Of a stretch of 64,000 nucleotides of DNA, positions 1-8,196 are shown piece after piece. Location of the stretch: NCBI RefSeq assembly GCF_002149965.1, contig NZ_MSQB01000021.1, forward strand, positions 1 to 64,000, given 5' to 3'. This stretch comes from Novosphingobium panipatense. GTDB taxonomy: Bacteria > Pseudomonadota > Alphaproteobacteria > Sphingomonadales > Sphingomonadaceae. Under the pieces are notes generated by a model. The model was not told the DNA's origin. It searched no databases and saw only the letters and a list, made by a program, of their open reading frames with translations. Position 1 is the first letter of the stretch; each line of letters starts with the position of its first letter. The position numbers and the translations under genes were made by a program.

Positions 1-969
1 TCGCAGCCGCTCGTCAGCGAGATCTACACCGCCGACCCGTCCGCCCATGTCTGGAACGGCAAGTTCTACATCTATCCCAGCCACGATATCGACGGCCCCA
101 CCCCCGAGGACGACCTCGGCAGCCACTTCGAGATGCGCGACTATCACGTGCTCTCGATGGACAAGGTGGGCGGCAAGGTCACCATCGGCCCCGTCGCGCT
201 CGACGTGAAGCAGGTGCCCTGGGCCGACAAGCAGATGTGGGCCCCGGATGCGGCCTTCAAGAACGGCACCTACTACCTCTACTTCCCGGCCAAGGACAAG
301 CAGGGCGCCTTCCGCATCGGCGTGGCCACCGCGAAGGACCCGATGGGACCGTTCAAGCCGCAGGCCGAGCCGATCAAGGGCAGCTATTCGATCGACCCGG
401 CCGTCTTCACCGACGACGACGGCCAGAGCTACATGTACTTCGGCGGCATCTGGGGCGGTCAGCTCCAGCGCAACGTGAACGGCAAGTACGATCCCAACGG
501 CTCGAAGACCGACCTTCAGGCCGACGACAAGCCCGCGCTGCTCCCCCGCGTCGCGCGCATGAGCGGCGACATGCTGGAATTCGCCGAGGCCCCGCGCGAA
601 GTGAAGATCGTGGACGAGAAGGGCAATCTCCTGCTCGGCGGCGATCATGACCGCCGCTTCTTCGAAGCCGCCTGGATGCACAAGTACAAGGGCAAGTACT
701 ACTTCAGCTACTCGACCGGCGACACGCATTACCTGGCTTACGGCATCGGCGATTCTCCCTACGGTCCCTTCACCTACAAGGGCCGTATCCTGGAGCCGGT
801 GGAAGGCTGGACCACGCACCACTCGATCGTCGAGAAGGACGGCAAGTGGTGGCTGTTCTATGCCGACAGCCAGCTTTCCGGCCAGACCCGCCTGCGCAAC
901 GTGAAGGTGACCGAACTGCACTACAACGAAGACGGAACGATCAAGACGATCGATCCCTTCGTTCGCTGA
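1..969 (+). CDS. Glycoside hydrolase family 43 (beta-xylosidase / arabinofuranosidase type), 5' end missing
   Basis: The reading frame is open from base 1, so the true start lies left of the window; 322 residues are visible. The first visible part contains ADPSAHVWNGKFY, the usual GH43 start of the five-bladed propeller with the general-base Asp. A second acidic motif, SIDPAVFTDDDG, fits the pKa-modulating Asp, and FFEAAWMHKYKGKYYFSYS carries the likely general-acid Glu. GH43 enzymes remove xylose or arabinose from xylan or arabinan fragments. The neighbours (deacetylase, SGNH esterase, TonB receptor, GH67, GH3) make xylan side-chain or oligomer cleavage the likely job. Exact substrate cannot be read from sequence. 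The next gene starts 13 bases downstream, so the two are probably cotranscribed. Confidence 0.88.
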   Translation, partial: SQPLVSEIYTADPSAHVWNGKFYIYPSHDIDGPTPEDDLGSHFEMRDYHVLSMDKVGGKVTIGPVALDVKQVPWADKQMWAPDAAFKNGTYYLYFPAKDKQGAFRIGVATAKDPMGPFKPQAEPIKGSYSIDPAVFTDDDGQSYMYFGGIWGGQLQRNVNGKYDPNGSKTDLQADDKPALLPRVARMSGDMLEFAEAPREVKIVDEKGNLLLGGDHDRRFFEAAWMHKYKGKYYFSYSTGDTHYLAYGIGDSPYGPFTYKGRILEPVEGWTTHHSIVEKDGKWWLFYADSQLSGQTRLRNVKVTELHYNEDGTIKTIDPFVR

Positions 970-982
970 AACGGGAAGGGCG

Positions 983-1846
983 GTGAAGCATCCACGCCTG
1001 CTGACGGCAGCCCTGCTCGCCGCCCTTCCCCTGCCCGCCTTCGCAGCGGCGCCGCAGATCGCGCTGACGTTCGACGACCTGCCTTCGCACATGCCTTACC
1101 CGGCAGGCGAGACGCCGGTGTCGGTGGTGGACGCGATCGTGGCGGCGCTGAAGCAGGCCGGCGCCCCCGCCTTCGGCTTCGTGAATGCGGGCAAGGGCGA
1201 AGCGGACGGGCGCAATACCGTGCTCGACCATTGGCGCGCGGCGGGATTTCCCATCGGCAATCACGGCTTCCGGCACCTCAATCTCGATCAGATCGGCGCG
1301 GCGGAGTTCGTGGCGGAGATCGATCGCAACCAGGCCGTGCTGGCGCCGCGCGGGATGAAGCCATGGCTGCGCTATCCGTTCCTGGCCGAGGGCAAGGACC
1401 CTGCCGCGCGAGACGCCGTGCGCAAGGCGCTGGCGGCGCGGAACTACCGCATTGCCGGGGTCAGCCTCTCGTTCGACGACTGGGCCTGGAATGCCCCTTA
1501 TGCCCGCTGCGCAGCGCAGGGTGACGCGGCGGCGATCGCCGATCTCGAAACCCGCTTCCTGGATGCGGCGCGGGCCGATGCCGAAGCCGCGCGCGCGGCC
1601 TCGCAGGCACGGTTCGGACGGGACGTGCCGTATGTCCTGTTGCTTCACGTCGGTGCTTTCGATGCCCGCATGATGCCGCGGCTGCTGGCGCTCTACCGGG
1701 ACATGGGCTTCCGCTTCGTCACGCTGGAACAGGCCCAGCGGGACAGGTTCTACGCCGCCACCGATCCCGCCAGACCGGGGCCGACGCCTGCCTTGCTGCG
1801 GACCACCCCGCTTTCACGGCCGAGTGACGAGGTCTGCCCGGCATGA
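983..1846 (+). CDS. Secreted polysaccharide deacetylase (NodB/CE4-like)
   Basis: The protein has 287 residues and starts with GTG, supported by the GGGAAGGGC run just upstream. It opens with a Lys/Arg-containing signal peptide ending near AFAAAPQ. The first NodB motif is LTFDDLP near residue 30 (catalytic and metal Asp pair), and the metal His pair is in NHGFRHL near residue 95. The family hydrolyses N- or O-acetyl groups from polysaccharides using a divalent metal. Next to GH43 and the xylan genes, an acetylxylan or chitooligosaccharide substrate is possible; I infer acetylxylan from context only. The C-terminal half is less typical. It ends just before a strong palindromic repeat. Confidence 0.8.
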   Translation: MKHPRLLTAALLAALPLPAFAAAPQIALTFDDLPSHMPYPAGETPVSVVDAIVAALKQAGAPAFGFVNAGKGEADGRNTVLDHWRAAGFPIGNHGFRHLNLDQIGAAEFVAEIDRNQAVLAPRGMKPWLRYPFLAEGKDPAARDAVRKALAARNYRIAGVSLSFDDWAWNAPYARCAAQGDAAAIADLETRFLDAARADAEAARAASQARFGRDVPYVLLLHVGAFDARMMPRLLALYRDMGFRFVTLEQAQRDRFYAATDPARPGPTPALLRTTPLSRPSDEVCPA

Positions 1847-1847
1847 T

Positions 1848-1968
1848 CGTCGTCCCGGACTTGATCCGGGACCGCTGGCAAGGAACAGCCCACATCTCGG
1901 CAGGGCGCTCTAACGCGATGATTCGCCTAAAGAATTGCCAGCGGTCCCGGATCAAGTCCGGGACGACG
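1848..1968. repeat. 34-bp perfect inverted repeat with 53-bp spacer
   Basis: Arms at 1848-1881 and 1935-1968 are exact reverse complements of each other over 34 bases. Each arm itself contains the smaller palindrome GTCCCGGACTTGATCCGGGAC. Elements with this core are widespread as dispersed palindromes in Alphaproteobacteria. It starts two bases after the deacetylase stop codon and lies between two convergent genes, so it may also end transcription. Confidence 0.85.
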
Positions 1969-1994
1969 TTATCAGCCACCCCAGCCCCGCTCAT

Positions 1995-2062
1995 CCTGAG
2001 CTTGTCGAAGGATGGGAGGCACTGCGCCCCGCCGCAGGGGGCTTCGACAAGCTCTGCCTGAG
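1995..2062. repeat. Sphingomonad-type dispersed repeat (AGCTTGTCGAAG / CTTCGACAAGCT)
   Basis: The 12-base sequence at 1999-2010 is repeated in inverse orientation at 2042-2053, each extended by CCTGAGC-like flanks. The same unit occurs at 43561-43629. I read it as a second, unrelated palindromic repeat family placed next to the 34-bp repeat, in the gap between convergent genes. Confidence 0.7.
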
Positions 2063-2112
2063 CGAGCTGGGATTTTTAAGCGGGCTCGGATTTCGCCTGA
2101 GCGAACCTGAAG

Positions 2113-3348
2113 TTATCGCAGCAACTCCAGCGGAATCGCCTCACCCATGGCCTTGTACCCGGCCGGATTGGGATGCAGCGCGTCGCCCACGTCGTAAGCC
2201 GGGTTCAGCCGGTCGGGCCGTGCGGGATCGCGCATCACTTTGTCGAAATCGATCACGCCGTCGAAATTGCCGGGCTGGCGGATCCAGGCGTTGACGGCCT
2301 GACGGTCGGCCTCGTTAGCCGCATCGGGGTGGTAATATTCGGTGCCCATGTAGGGCAATATCGTCGCGCCGTAGACCTTGATGCCGTGCGCGCGGGCGCG
2401 GGCGACGATCTGGGCGTAGGCGCCGGTGATCTGCTCGACCATGGCCGCGTGCTCCCCGGCGCTGACGGGCTGGAGCCGGGTGAGGTTGCCGAGGTCGTTG
2501 ATTCCTTCCAGCAGGATCAGGTGGGTGACGCCCGGCAGTGCCAGCACGTCGCGGTCGAGCCGGGCCATGGCATTGGGGCCGAGCCCGTCCAGCAGCACGC
2601 GGTTGCCGCCGATCCCCTGGTTGATCACCGCGCGCCTGTCCCCCGGCCGACCGGCAAGGCGGCGGGCGAGCACGTCGGTCCAGCGGTCGTTGCCGTTGGT
2701 GGTGGTGCCGCGCCCGTCGGTGATGGAATCGCCCAGCGCCACGACCGCGCCGCTTCCGCAGGCGCGCGCCTCGATGCCGGAGAGCATGTACCAGTGATCC
2801 ACCGTCCCGGCGGAGGGCAGGGCCGCATCGGCAACGTGGTTCCCGGCAAGCCAGTAGGACGTCGCCCGCGATCCGGGGTGCGAGGTCTGGCGCTCCGGCA
2901 CGGACGGGAGGTGGATCGAGATAGCGAGGTCCTCGAAAGCCCTGACCGGCAGATCGACCGGATCGGACAGCCAGTCCGCGCCCGGCGGGATCACCACGCG
3001 GGTCTTGCCGGAGAAGCGCAGGGGCGTGAGCGATCCTGTCGCCACGTCCGCCTTGTCCGGCTGCACCGCGCGGGCCAGCGTGGCGGCCTCGATCGTCAGC
3101 GGCGTCGTGCCGAAAGCATTGGAAAATCGCACCCTCAGACCGCTGCCGCCGATCGAGGGCCGCACGATCTGCCGCAGCGTCACGTCCTGCCGCGCCGCGG
3201 CAGGCAGGGCATTGTCGGCGCCGGGGTCCATCTGCGACGAACCCCAGGCCGCGACCCATGGGCAGGATACCGCCAGCGCGGGCGCCGGGGATGTGGCCGT
3301 CCACAGCATGGCGGCAGTCAGGGCAAGACGGCGAACGGTTGACGGCAT
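2113..3348 (-). CDS. Secreted SGNH/GDSL-family hydrolase (esterase)
   Basis: The protein has about 411 residues with a signal peptide (start MPSTVRRLA, cleavage near ALAVS). I chose the ATG at 3348 because GAAGGGG lies five bases upstream; an upstream TTG at 3366 would place that site inside the gene. Block I is ALGDSITDG (nucleophile Ser) near residue 205, block II GIGGNR, block III LLEGINDLGN, and block V DALHPNPAGY with the catalytic Asp/His. SGNH enzymes of this build are often carbohydrate esterases. In this locus acetyl-xylan or oligosaccharide deacetylation is the natural guess. It follows the TonB receptor gene on the same strand, separated by a hairpin. Confidence 0.85.
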   Translation of the reverse strand: MPSTVRRLALTAAMLWTATSPAPALAVSCPWVAAWGSSQMDPGADNALPAAARQDVTLRQIVRPSIGGSGLRVRFSNAFGTTPLTIEAATLARAVQPDKADVATGSLTPLRFSGKTRVVIPPGADWLSDPVDLPVRAFEDLAISIHLPSVPERQTSHPGSRATSYWLAGNHVADAALPSAGTVDHWYMLSGIEARACGSGAVVALGDSITDGRGTTTNGNDRWTDVLARRLAGRPGDRRAVINQGIGGNRVLLDGLGPNAMARLDRDVLALPGVTHLILLEGINDLGNLTRLQPVSAGEHAAMVEQITGAYAQIVARARAHGIKVYGATILPYMGTEYYHPDAANEADRQAVNAWIRQPGNFDGVIDFDKVMRDPARPDRLNPAYDVGDALHPNPAGYKAMGEAIPLELLR

Positions 3349-3370
3349 GGGAACCCCTTCAAACAAATGA

Positions 3371-3393
3371 GCCGGCGACCATGGGTCGCCGGC
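3371..3393 (-). terminator. Hairpin between TonB receptor and SGNH esterase genes
   Basis: GCCGGCGACC (3371-3380) pairs perfectly with GGTCGCCGGC (3384-3393). On the minus strand it is followed by a short T-containing stretch. It could terminate or attenuate transcription after the receptor gene, lowering esterase expression. Confidence 0.6.
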
Positions 3394-3447
3394 TCGAAGG
3401 TTTCAGGGAGGAGGAATTCCCTGACAAGAACCGGATAGCGAACGCGA

Positions 3448-6369
3448 TCAGAAGTTCGCGCGCAGGCCGAGCAACACCTGACGGCCCGGATAGTAGACCG
3501 AGTAGGCGGCGTTGGAATATTCGAAGGTGGTGCGGATCGGCTCGTTGGTGATGTTCAGCACGTCGAGCGTCAGGCGCACGGCCTTGTCGAGGAAGGGCAG
3601 CTGGTAACCGGCCGAAAGGTCGAGCTGGCCCCGGGCATCCGAGCGCAGCGCGGCGCCTGGGATGTTGTTCTGCGGACCGTTCACGGCGATCGACTTGTCG
3701 TTCCAGACGTAGTTCAGGCTGACCGAGAGGCCGCCGTTTTCGTAGAAGCCCTGGAGGTTGTACGAATAGGGCGAAACGCCGGTGGCAACGAGGCCCGAGG
3801 ACGACGACTGCTTCAGGTAGGTGCCGTTGGCCGAGAAGCCGAGGCCCTGGAACAGGAAGTCCAGCGGCTGAACCCAGGTGACTTCGAGACCCTTGATCTT
3901 GAGGTCCGACAGGTTGATCGGACGGTTCACCGTGATCGGCAGGTCGTTGATCGCCACGCCGGTAGCGGCCGCACGGTTGCGCAGGGCATCCTGCTGGGTG
4001 GCGATCAGGCTGTCGAAGGGAATGTTCAGCGAACCGAAGCTGGCGCTGGTCACCTGGGTTTCGGTGAAGCCCTGGATGTTCTTCATGAAGGCCGAAAGAC
4101 CGACATAGCCGATGCCGCCGGTATAGACTTCACCGCCGATATCGAAGTTGTCCGAGGTATAGGGCGTCAGGTCCGGGTTGCCTGCGGTCGCCACCAACGC
4201 CGAGGGATCGGAGAAGGTGATGCCCGGCAGGATCTGGCCTGCGTCCGGCCGGGTCATCGTGCGCGATGCCGAAGCGCGCAGCTTGACGTTGTCCAGCAGG
4301 TCGTAGGTCAGGTTGATCGAGGGCAGGAAGTTGTCGTAGTTCGACTTCGAGCTGATATCGATGATCGTGGTGCCGACCTGGCTCGGTCCGACGACGACCT
4401 GGCGGGTGTGGGCATAGCGCATGCCGGCATTGGCATGCAGGTCGCGCCCGAACAGCTGGGTCACGCCGTTCAGTTCGAAGTAGGCGCCCCAGACCGTTTC
4501 GTCCATGTCGCCGGTGGCGCCGCCGGTCACCGCGCCGCGTGCTTCCGGCGCGCTGTCGCGGTAGCTGGCGTAGTCGGTGGCGGCCTTCAGCGCGTCGAAG
4601 TCCGGCACGACGAAGGCGTTGTAGCCCACGCTGCCGCTGGCGAGATGGCCGAAGTTGTTCACCGGGAACTGCTTCAGGTACTGCGCGATGGCCGTGGTGG
4701 GCACCGTGCCGGTGGCGCCGGTGCAGCCCGTGCCGCAGACCGAAAGCTGGTAGGCCGTGCTGTTGTCGTAAGCGCGGATCGAACGCTGGGCGCGGTCGTA
4801 GGCGCCGCCGATCTTGATGCTGAACTGATCGTCGCCGATCGTGGTGTCGAGGTGGGCACCCTTGGTTTCGGTGCTGCGGCGCACGAGCTGGATGTTCTGG
4901 CGATACCACTGCCAGCCGAGGTTCGGATCGTTGAGATCGACATTGGTGGTGATCAGCGGGCGGTTAGCCGCGCCGGTATTGTCGTAATAGACGTCCACGC
5001 CCGAATTCGGGGCGGTCTGGAACGCGAAAGTGGGCTGTTCACGGAAGAATTCGCTCTTCGACCAGTTGGCGCTCGCCTCCACCTTCACGGTGTCGGACGG
5101 CTGCCAGGTCAGGCTGGGATTGATGTTCCAGAACTTGGTGGTCTGCTTGAACTCGCTGGCTTCCAGGAAGAAGGACGAGTTGGCGAAAGTGCCGCTCGTC
5201 ACCACGCCGTTGTCGTCCACGGTCAGGTCGATCGGGATCATGCCGCCCGTCGCCTGGGCGCCGGTGCCGGGGCCCGAATTGCGGACCTGCCAGTTCATGT
5301 TGACCTTGTTGTAGTTGCGCTTGGACTTGGCCCAGATACCGTCGAGGGCGAAGTGCAGCTCGTCGGTGGGGCGCCATTCGAGCGCGGCCAGGGCCGAGAT
5401 GCGCGAACGGTCGCCGGTGGTCAGGCTGTTGCGGCCGAGGCGCGGCAGCAGCGCGGTGCTGAGCTGGCTGCGCGTCAGGCCCGAGGTGGCGACAACGTCC
5501 ACCGGCTGCCCGGCGACGAGGCCGTGACCGGCATTGGCCGGGACCACAGAGGCCCAGTTCCAGTTGTTGTTGCCGGCATCGCCAGCGCCCAGGCTGCCGT
5601 CGCCCCAGCCCACGGTCTCGAAGCCGTCCACGCGGGTCTTGGTCTTCACGCCCGCCACGCCGACGAGAATGCCGAAAGTATCGGTCGTGTGGCTGGCGAC
5701 GAGCGCACCGCGCGGGCTGATCTTGCCGTTGCTGTCGGTGTACTGGCCCTGCGCCACGGCCGTGATGTGGGTGCCTTCCTTGTCGAAGGGACGGGCGTTG
5801 CGCAAGTTGACGGTGCCGGCGATGCCGCCTTCGAGGGTCGAGGGCGTCGGGCTCTTGGCAAGGTCGAGGCGGGTGAAGAGTTCGGACGGGAAGAAGTCCA
5901 GATCGACTTCGCGGTTGGCGCTGCCGCCGTTGGTGCCGCCGTCCGAGGCCACCTGAAGCTGCGAGCCGTTCAGCAGCACGCGGGTGAAGCTGGGGCCGAG
6001 GCCGCGAATGGCGATCTGGGTGCCTTCGCCGTTGATGTCGCGGTTGAGGCGCACGCCGGGCATGCGGTTCAGGGTTTCGGCAAGGTTGGTGGCGGGCAGC
6101 TTGCCGATGTCTTCGGCGAAGATGGAATCGCCGAAGGTCACGGCGTCGCGCTTGGCATTGGTCGCGCTCTGGAGCGAGGCGCGGATGCCGGTGACGATGA
6201 TGTCTTCGGCGGTCGGCTCGTTCGCGCTATCCTGTGGTGCGGCAGCGGTGTCGGCCGTCGCTGCGGGATCGGCTGCGGCGTCCTGCGCGAAAGCGGCAGG
6301 CGCGACAAGGCCCGAGAGCGCGGCGGCGCCCAGGAGAACGGCACGAACGGAAATACGGTTGGATCGCAT
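3448..6369 (-). CDS. TonB-dependent outer membrane receptor for oligosaccharides
   Basis: The protein has 973 residues: a signal peptide ending near AFAQD, then a TonB-box-like segment (EDIIVTGIRASLQSA), a plug domain with LPATNLAETLNRMPGV and IRGLGPSFTRVLLNG, and a long beta-barrel ending in aromatic-type LLGLRANF. The opening and the IRASLQSA box are typical of the Caulobacter/Xanthomonas/sphingomonad receptor subfamily that imports plant-polysaccharide fragments. The start ATG follows GGGAGGGG by seven bases. Upstream lies a strong promoter framed by two LacI-type palindromes. Substrate is inferred as (glucurono)xylo-oligosaccharide from the surrounding genes. Confidence 0.93.
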   Translation of the reverse strand: MRSNRISVRAVLLGAAALSGLVAPAAFAQDAAADPAATADTAAAPQDSANEPTAEDIIVTGIRASLQSATNAKRDAVTFGDSIFAEDIGKLPATNLAETLNRMPGVRLNRDINGEGTQIAIRGLGPSFTRVLLNGSQLQVASDGGTNGGSANREVDLDFFPSELFTRLDLAKSPTPSTLEGGIAGTVNLRNARPFDKEGTHITAVAQGQYTDSNGKISPRGALVASHTTDTFGILVGVAGVKTKTRVDGFETVGWGDGSLGAGDAGNNNWNWASVVPANAGHGLVAGQPVDVVATSGLTRSQLSTALLPRLGRNSLTTGDRSRISALAALEWRPTDELHFALDGIWAKSKRNYNKVNMNWQVRNSGPGTGAQATGGMIPIDLTVDDNGVVTSGTFANSSFFLEASEFKQTTKFWNINPSLTWQPSDTVKVEASANWSKSEFFREQPTFAFQTAPNSGVDVYYDNTGAANRPLITTNVDLNDPNLGWQWYRQNIQLVRRSTETKGAHLDTTIGDDQFSIKIGGAYDRAQRSIRAYDNSTAYQLSVCGTGCTGATGTVPTTAIAQYLKQFPVNNFGHLASGSVGYNAFVVPDFDALKAATDYASYRDSAPEARGAVTGGATGDMDETVWGAYFELNGVTQLFGRDLHANAGMRYAHTRQVVVGPSQVGTTIIDISSKSNYDNFLPSINLTYDLLDNVKLRASASRTMTRPDAGQILPGITFSDPSALVATAGNPDLTPYTSDNFDIGGEVYTGGIGYVGLSAFMKNIQGFTETQVTSASFGSLNIPFDSLIATQQDALRNRAAATGVAINDLPITVNRPINLSDLKIKGLEVTWVQPLDFLFQGLGFSANGTYLKQSSSSGLVATGVSPYSYNLQGFYENGGLSVSLNYVWNDKSIAVNGPQNNIPGAALRSDARGQLDLSAGYQLPFLDKAVRLTLDVLNITNEPIRTTFEYSNAAYSVYYPGRQVLLGLRANF

Positions 6370-6431
6370 TGGATATCCCCTCCCATGTAGACCACGTCCG
6401 CGTCATGTCGGATCGTGGGGTGCGCCAGCAC

Positions 6432-6503
6432 TGGTAGCGCTATCATTGTTTGCCTTAATATGCCCAGTGCCGGTGCGCGTCAACAGTTATGTTAGCGGTA
6501 TCT
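6432..6503 (-). promoter_or_regulatory. Promoter of the TonB receptor gene flanked by two LacI-type operators
   Basis: On the minus strand TTGACG (6478-6483) and TATTAA (6455-6460) are spaced by 17 bases, close to a sigma-70 consensus. A near-perfect palindrome TGGTAGCGCTATCA (6432-6445) lies just downstream of the -10, and TGTTAGCGGTATCT (6490-6503) lies just upstream of the -35. Their centres are 58 bp apart. This fits repression by a LacI-family protein, possibly with looping. The upstream site ends one base from the stop codon of the GH35 gene. Confidence 0.7.
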
Positions 6504-6504
6504 T

Positions 6505-8196
6505 TCACTTGTAGGAATAGAGCTTTACCCGCTGTATCTGCCACTTTCCTGCCTCCAGCCGGATATGGCGCCCTTGATGCGTCTGGTCGCCATTGAGCAG
6601 TCTGCCCGGCACCCATTTGCCGGTCGAGTCGAAACGGCCCTCGAACGCCGAATCGATCCCGGCAAGCGCTGCCCCGTTCGATCCTGGGCCCGATTTCGGC
6701 TTGAAGGTGACGGTCACGCCCTGCCCGGCAATGAGATACTCCTCCGGCCCGATCTGGATGATCATGCCGCCCGCCGCCGCGATTGCCGCTGTCGTGCCCG
6801 GCTGCGAGGCATCGGCGCCGGGGTTCGCCACCGGCTTCTGGATATCGGCATAGGCGATGGTGAAGCGATAGGGGCCGACCTCGCGCACTTCGGGTTCGTA
6901 GACCAGCGTATCGTCATAGAGCTGGCGCGGCTTGAAGCCGACCATCCGGTCCGTGCCCTGCGCATCGAGGATATAGGGCTTCAATTGTTGGAGAACCCCG
7001 TAGGCATCCTTGAGCGCGCCGGGATCCTCGTCCACCGAGTCGATCGAGAACGGGCCGAAGCCGATCGCGTCGAGTTGGCCGATCGCGTAGAAGGCATTGG
7101 CAGGCGCGGTCGGGTTATTCGAATTGTGCGCCTCGGGGATGAACAGCAGGTTGTCCGGCCGCTTGTACCCGTTCACGATGTCCACGAAGTTCGGGAAATA
7201 GATGTCGGGCGCCAGGAAATCGAGGTGCGGGCCGCCCGCCTTCCAGACGTCCAGCAAGTGCGGCAGCGGGCCGCCGCTGGGATATTCGCCGGGAATGCGC
7301 CCCGGACGATTGAGCGCCACGTTGACGTACATCGGGATCGGATAGGCCGCCTTGCCCGCCGCGGCGAGTTGGTCCGCGAAACGGGCATAGTGCCAGGCGG
7401 CGAAGACTTCGGCCGCAGCGTCGCCGCCACCGAACATCTCTTCCCAGCTCCCGCTGGTCGGCGCGCCGCGTTCAAGCCACATCCGGCGCATGCCGGGCAC
7501 CAGCGAATCCTTGTGCGCCGTCAGGTAGTTCACCAGCTCGGCGGGAACCGGCTCGCGGTAGGCGGCATTGGCGGCGGCGCTGTAGTCCCGCGCGACCGGC
7601 AGCATGCCGATCTCGTTCTCCACTTGCACCATGACGACGGTGTTGTCCTTGGCATCCACCGCCTTCAGATGCGCCATCAGCGCCGCATAGGCCCGCTGGT
7701 CCGCCTTCAGCGTCTCCGCGCCGAACGCGGAGAGGATCTCCACGCCCTGCCCGTTCGGCATCTGCGCGCGCGGGAAGCGCTGCTGGTCGCGCTTCACCCA
7801 GGCCGGGACGTAAGTGGACATGGAATTCTTCCACGCGCCGAACCACAGCACCACCAGCTTGAGATTGTTGGCCCGCGCCGCCTTGATCTGGGAATCGACC
7901 GAGGACCAGTCGAAAGTGCCCTCGACCGGCTCGATCAGTTCCCACGAAACCGGCGTGAGCACGGTATCGAGGTTCATCTCCTTCAATCGCTTCCAGTGCG
8001 GCTCCATGTAGGCGGCGCTGGAAGAGGCGGAGTTGCTCAATTCGCCCGCGATCATCAGCATGGGCTTGCCGTTCACGATCAGCTGCTGGGTATCGCCCTT
8101 CGCCTCGAGGCGCGGCGCATCGGCCAGAGCGGGTGCGGAAAGGCACAGGCTGGCCGCAAGCGCGGAGACTGCCAGGGCGGCAGTGCGGAAAGTCAT
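6505..8196 (-). CDS. Secreted GH35 beta-galactosidase-like enzyme
   Basis: The protein has 563 residues with a signal peptide cleaved near PALADAP. GH35 signatures include the barrel start LIVNGKPMLMIAGELSNS, the acid/base Glu in VQVENEIG, and a second Glu in FIPEAHNSN that fits the nucleophile. The C-terminal region resembles the extension found in this GH35 subgroup. The ATG at 8196 has GGGAGAG upstream and overlaps the uxuB stop in ATGA, so it is translationally coupled as the last gene of the operon. It may remove terminal galactose from xylan side chains; that is inference. Confidence 0.86.
   Translation of the reverse strand: MTFRTAALAVSALAASLCLSAPALADAPRLEAKGDTQQLIVNGKPMLMIAGELSNSASSSAAYMEPHWKRLKEMNLDTVLTPVSWELIEPVEGTFDWSSVDSQIKAARANNLKLVVLWFGAWKNSMSTYVPAWVKRDQQRFPRAQMPNGQGVEILSAFGAETLKADQRAYAALMAHLKAVDAKDNTVVMVQVENEIGMLPVARDYSAAANAAYREPVPAELVNYLTAHKDSLVPGMRRMWLERGAPTSGSWEEMFGGGDAAAEVFAAWHYARFADQLAAAGKAAYPIPMYVNVALNRPGRIPGEYPSGGPLPHLLDVWKAGGPHLDFLAPDIYFPNFVDIVNGYKRPDNLLFIPEAHNSNNPTAPANAFYAIGQLDAIGFGPFSIDSVDEDPGALKDAYGVLQQLKPYILDAQGTDRMVGFKPRQLYDDTLVYEPEVREVGPYRFTIAYADIQKPVANPGADASQPGTTAAIAAAGGMIIQIGPEEYLIAGQGVTVTFKPKSGPGSNGAALAGIDSAFEGRFDSTGKWVPGRLLNGDQTHQGRHIRLEAGKWQIQRVKLYSYK

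Noticed and set aside
1848..1968. Possible insertion-sequence ends from the 34-bp inverted repeat
   Set aside because: Only 53 bases lie between the arms, with no transposase; it is a palindromic repeat, not an IS.
4408..6390. Rightward frame of 660 codons opposite the TonB receptor
   Set aside because: No recognisable domain, Gly/Ala/Val/Arg-rich shadow; the receptor on the other strand is unambiguous.
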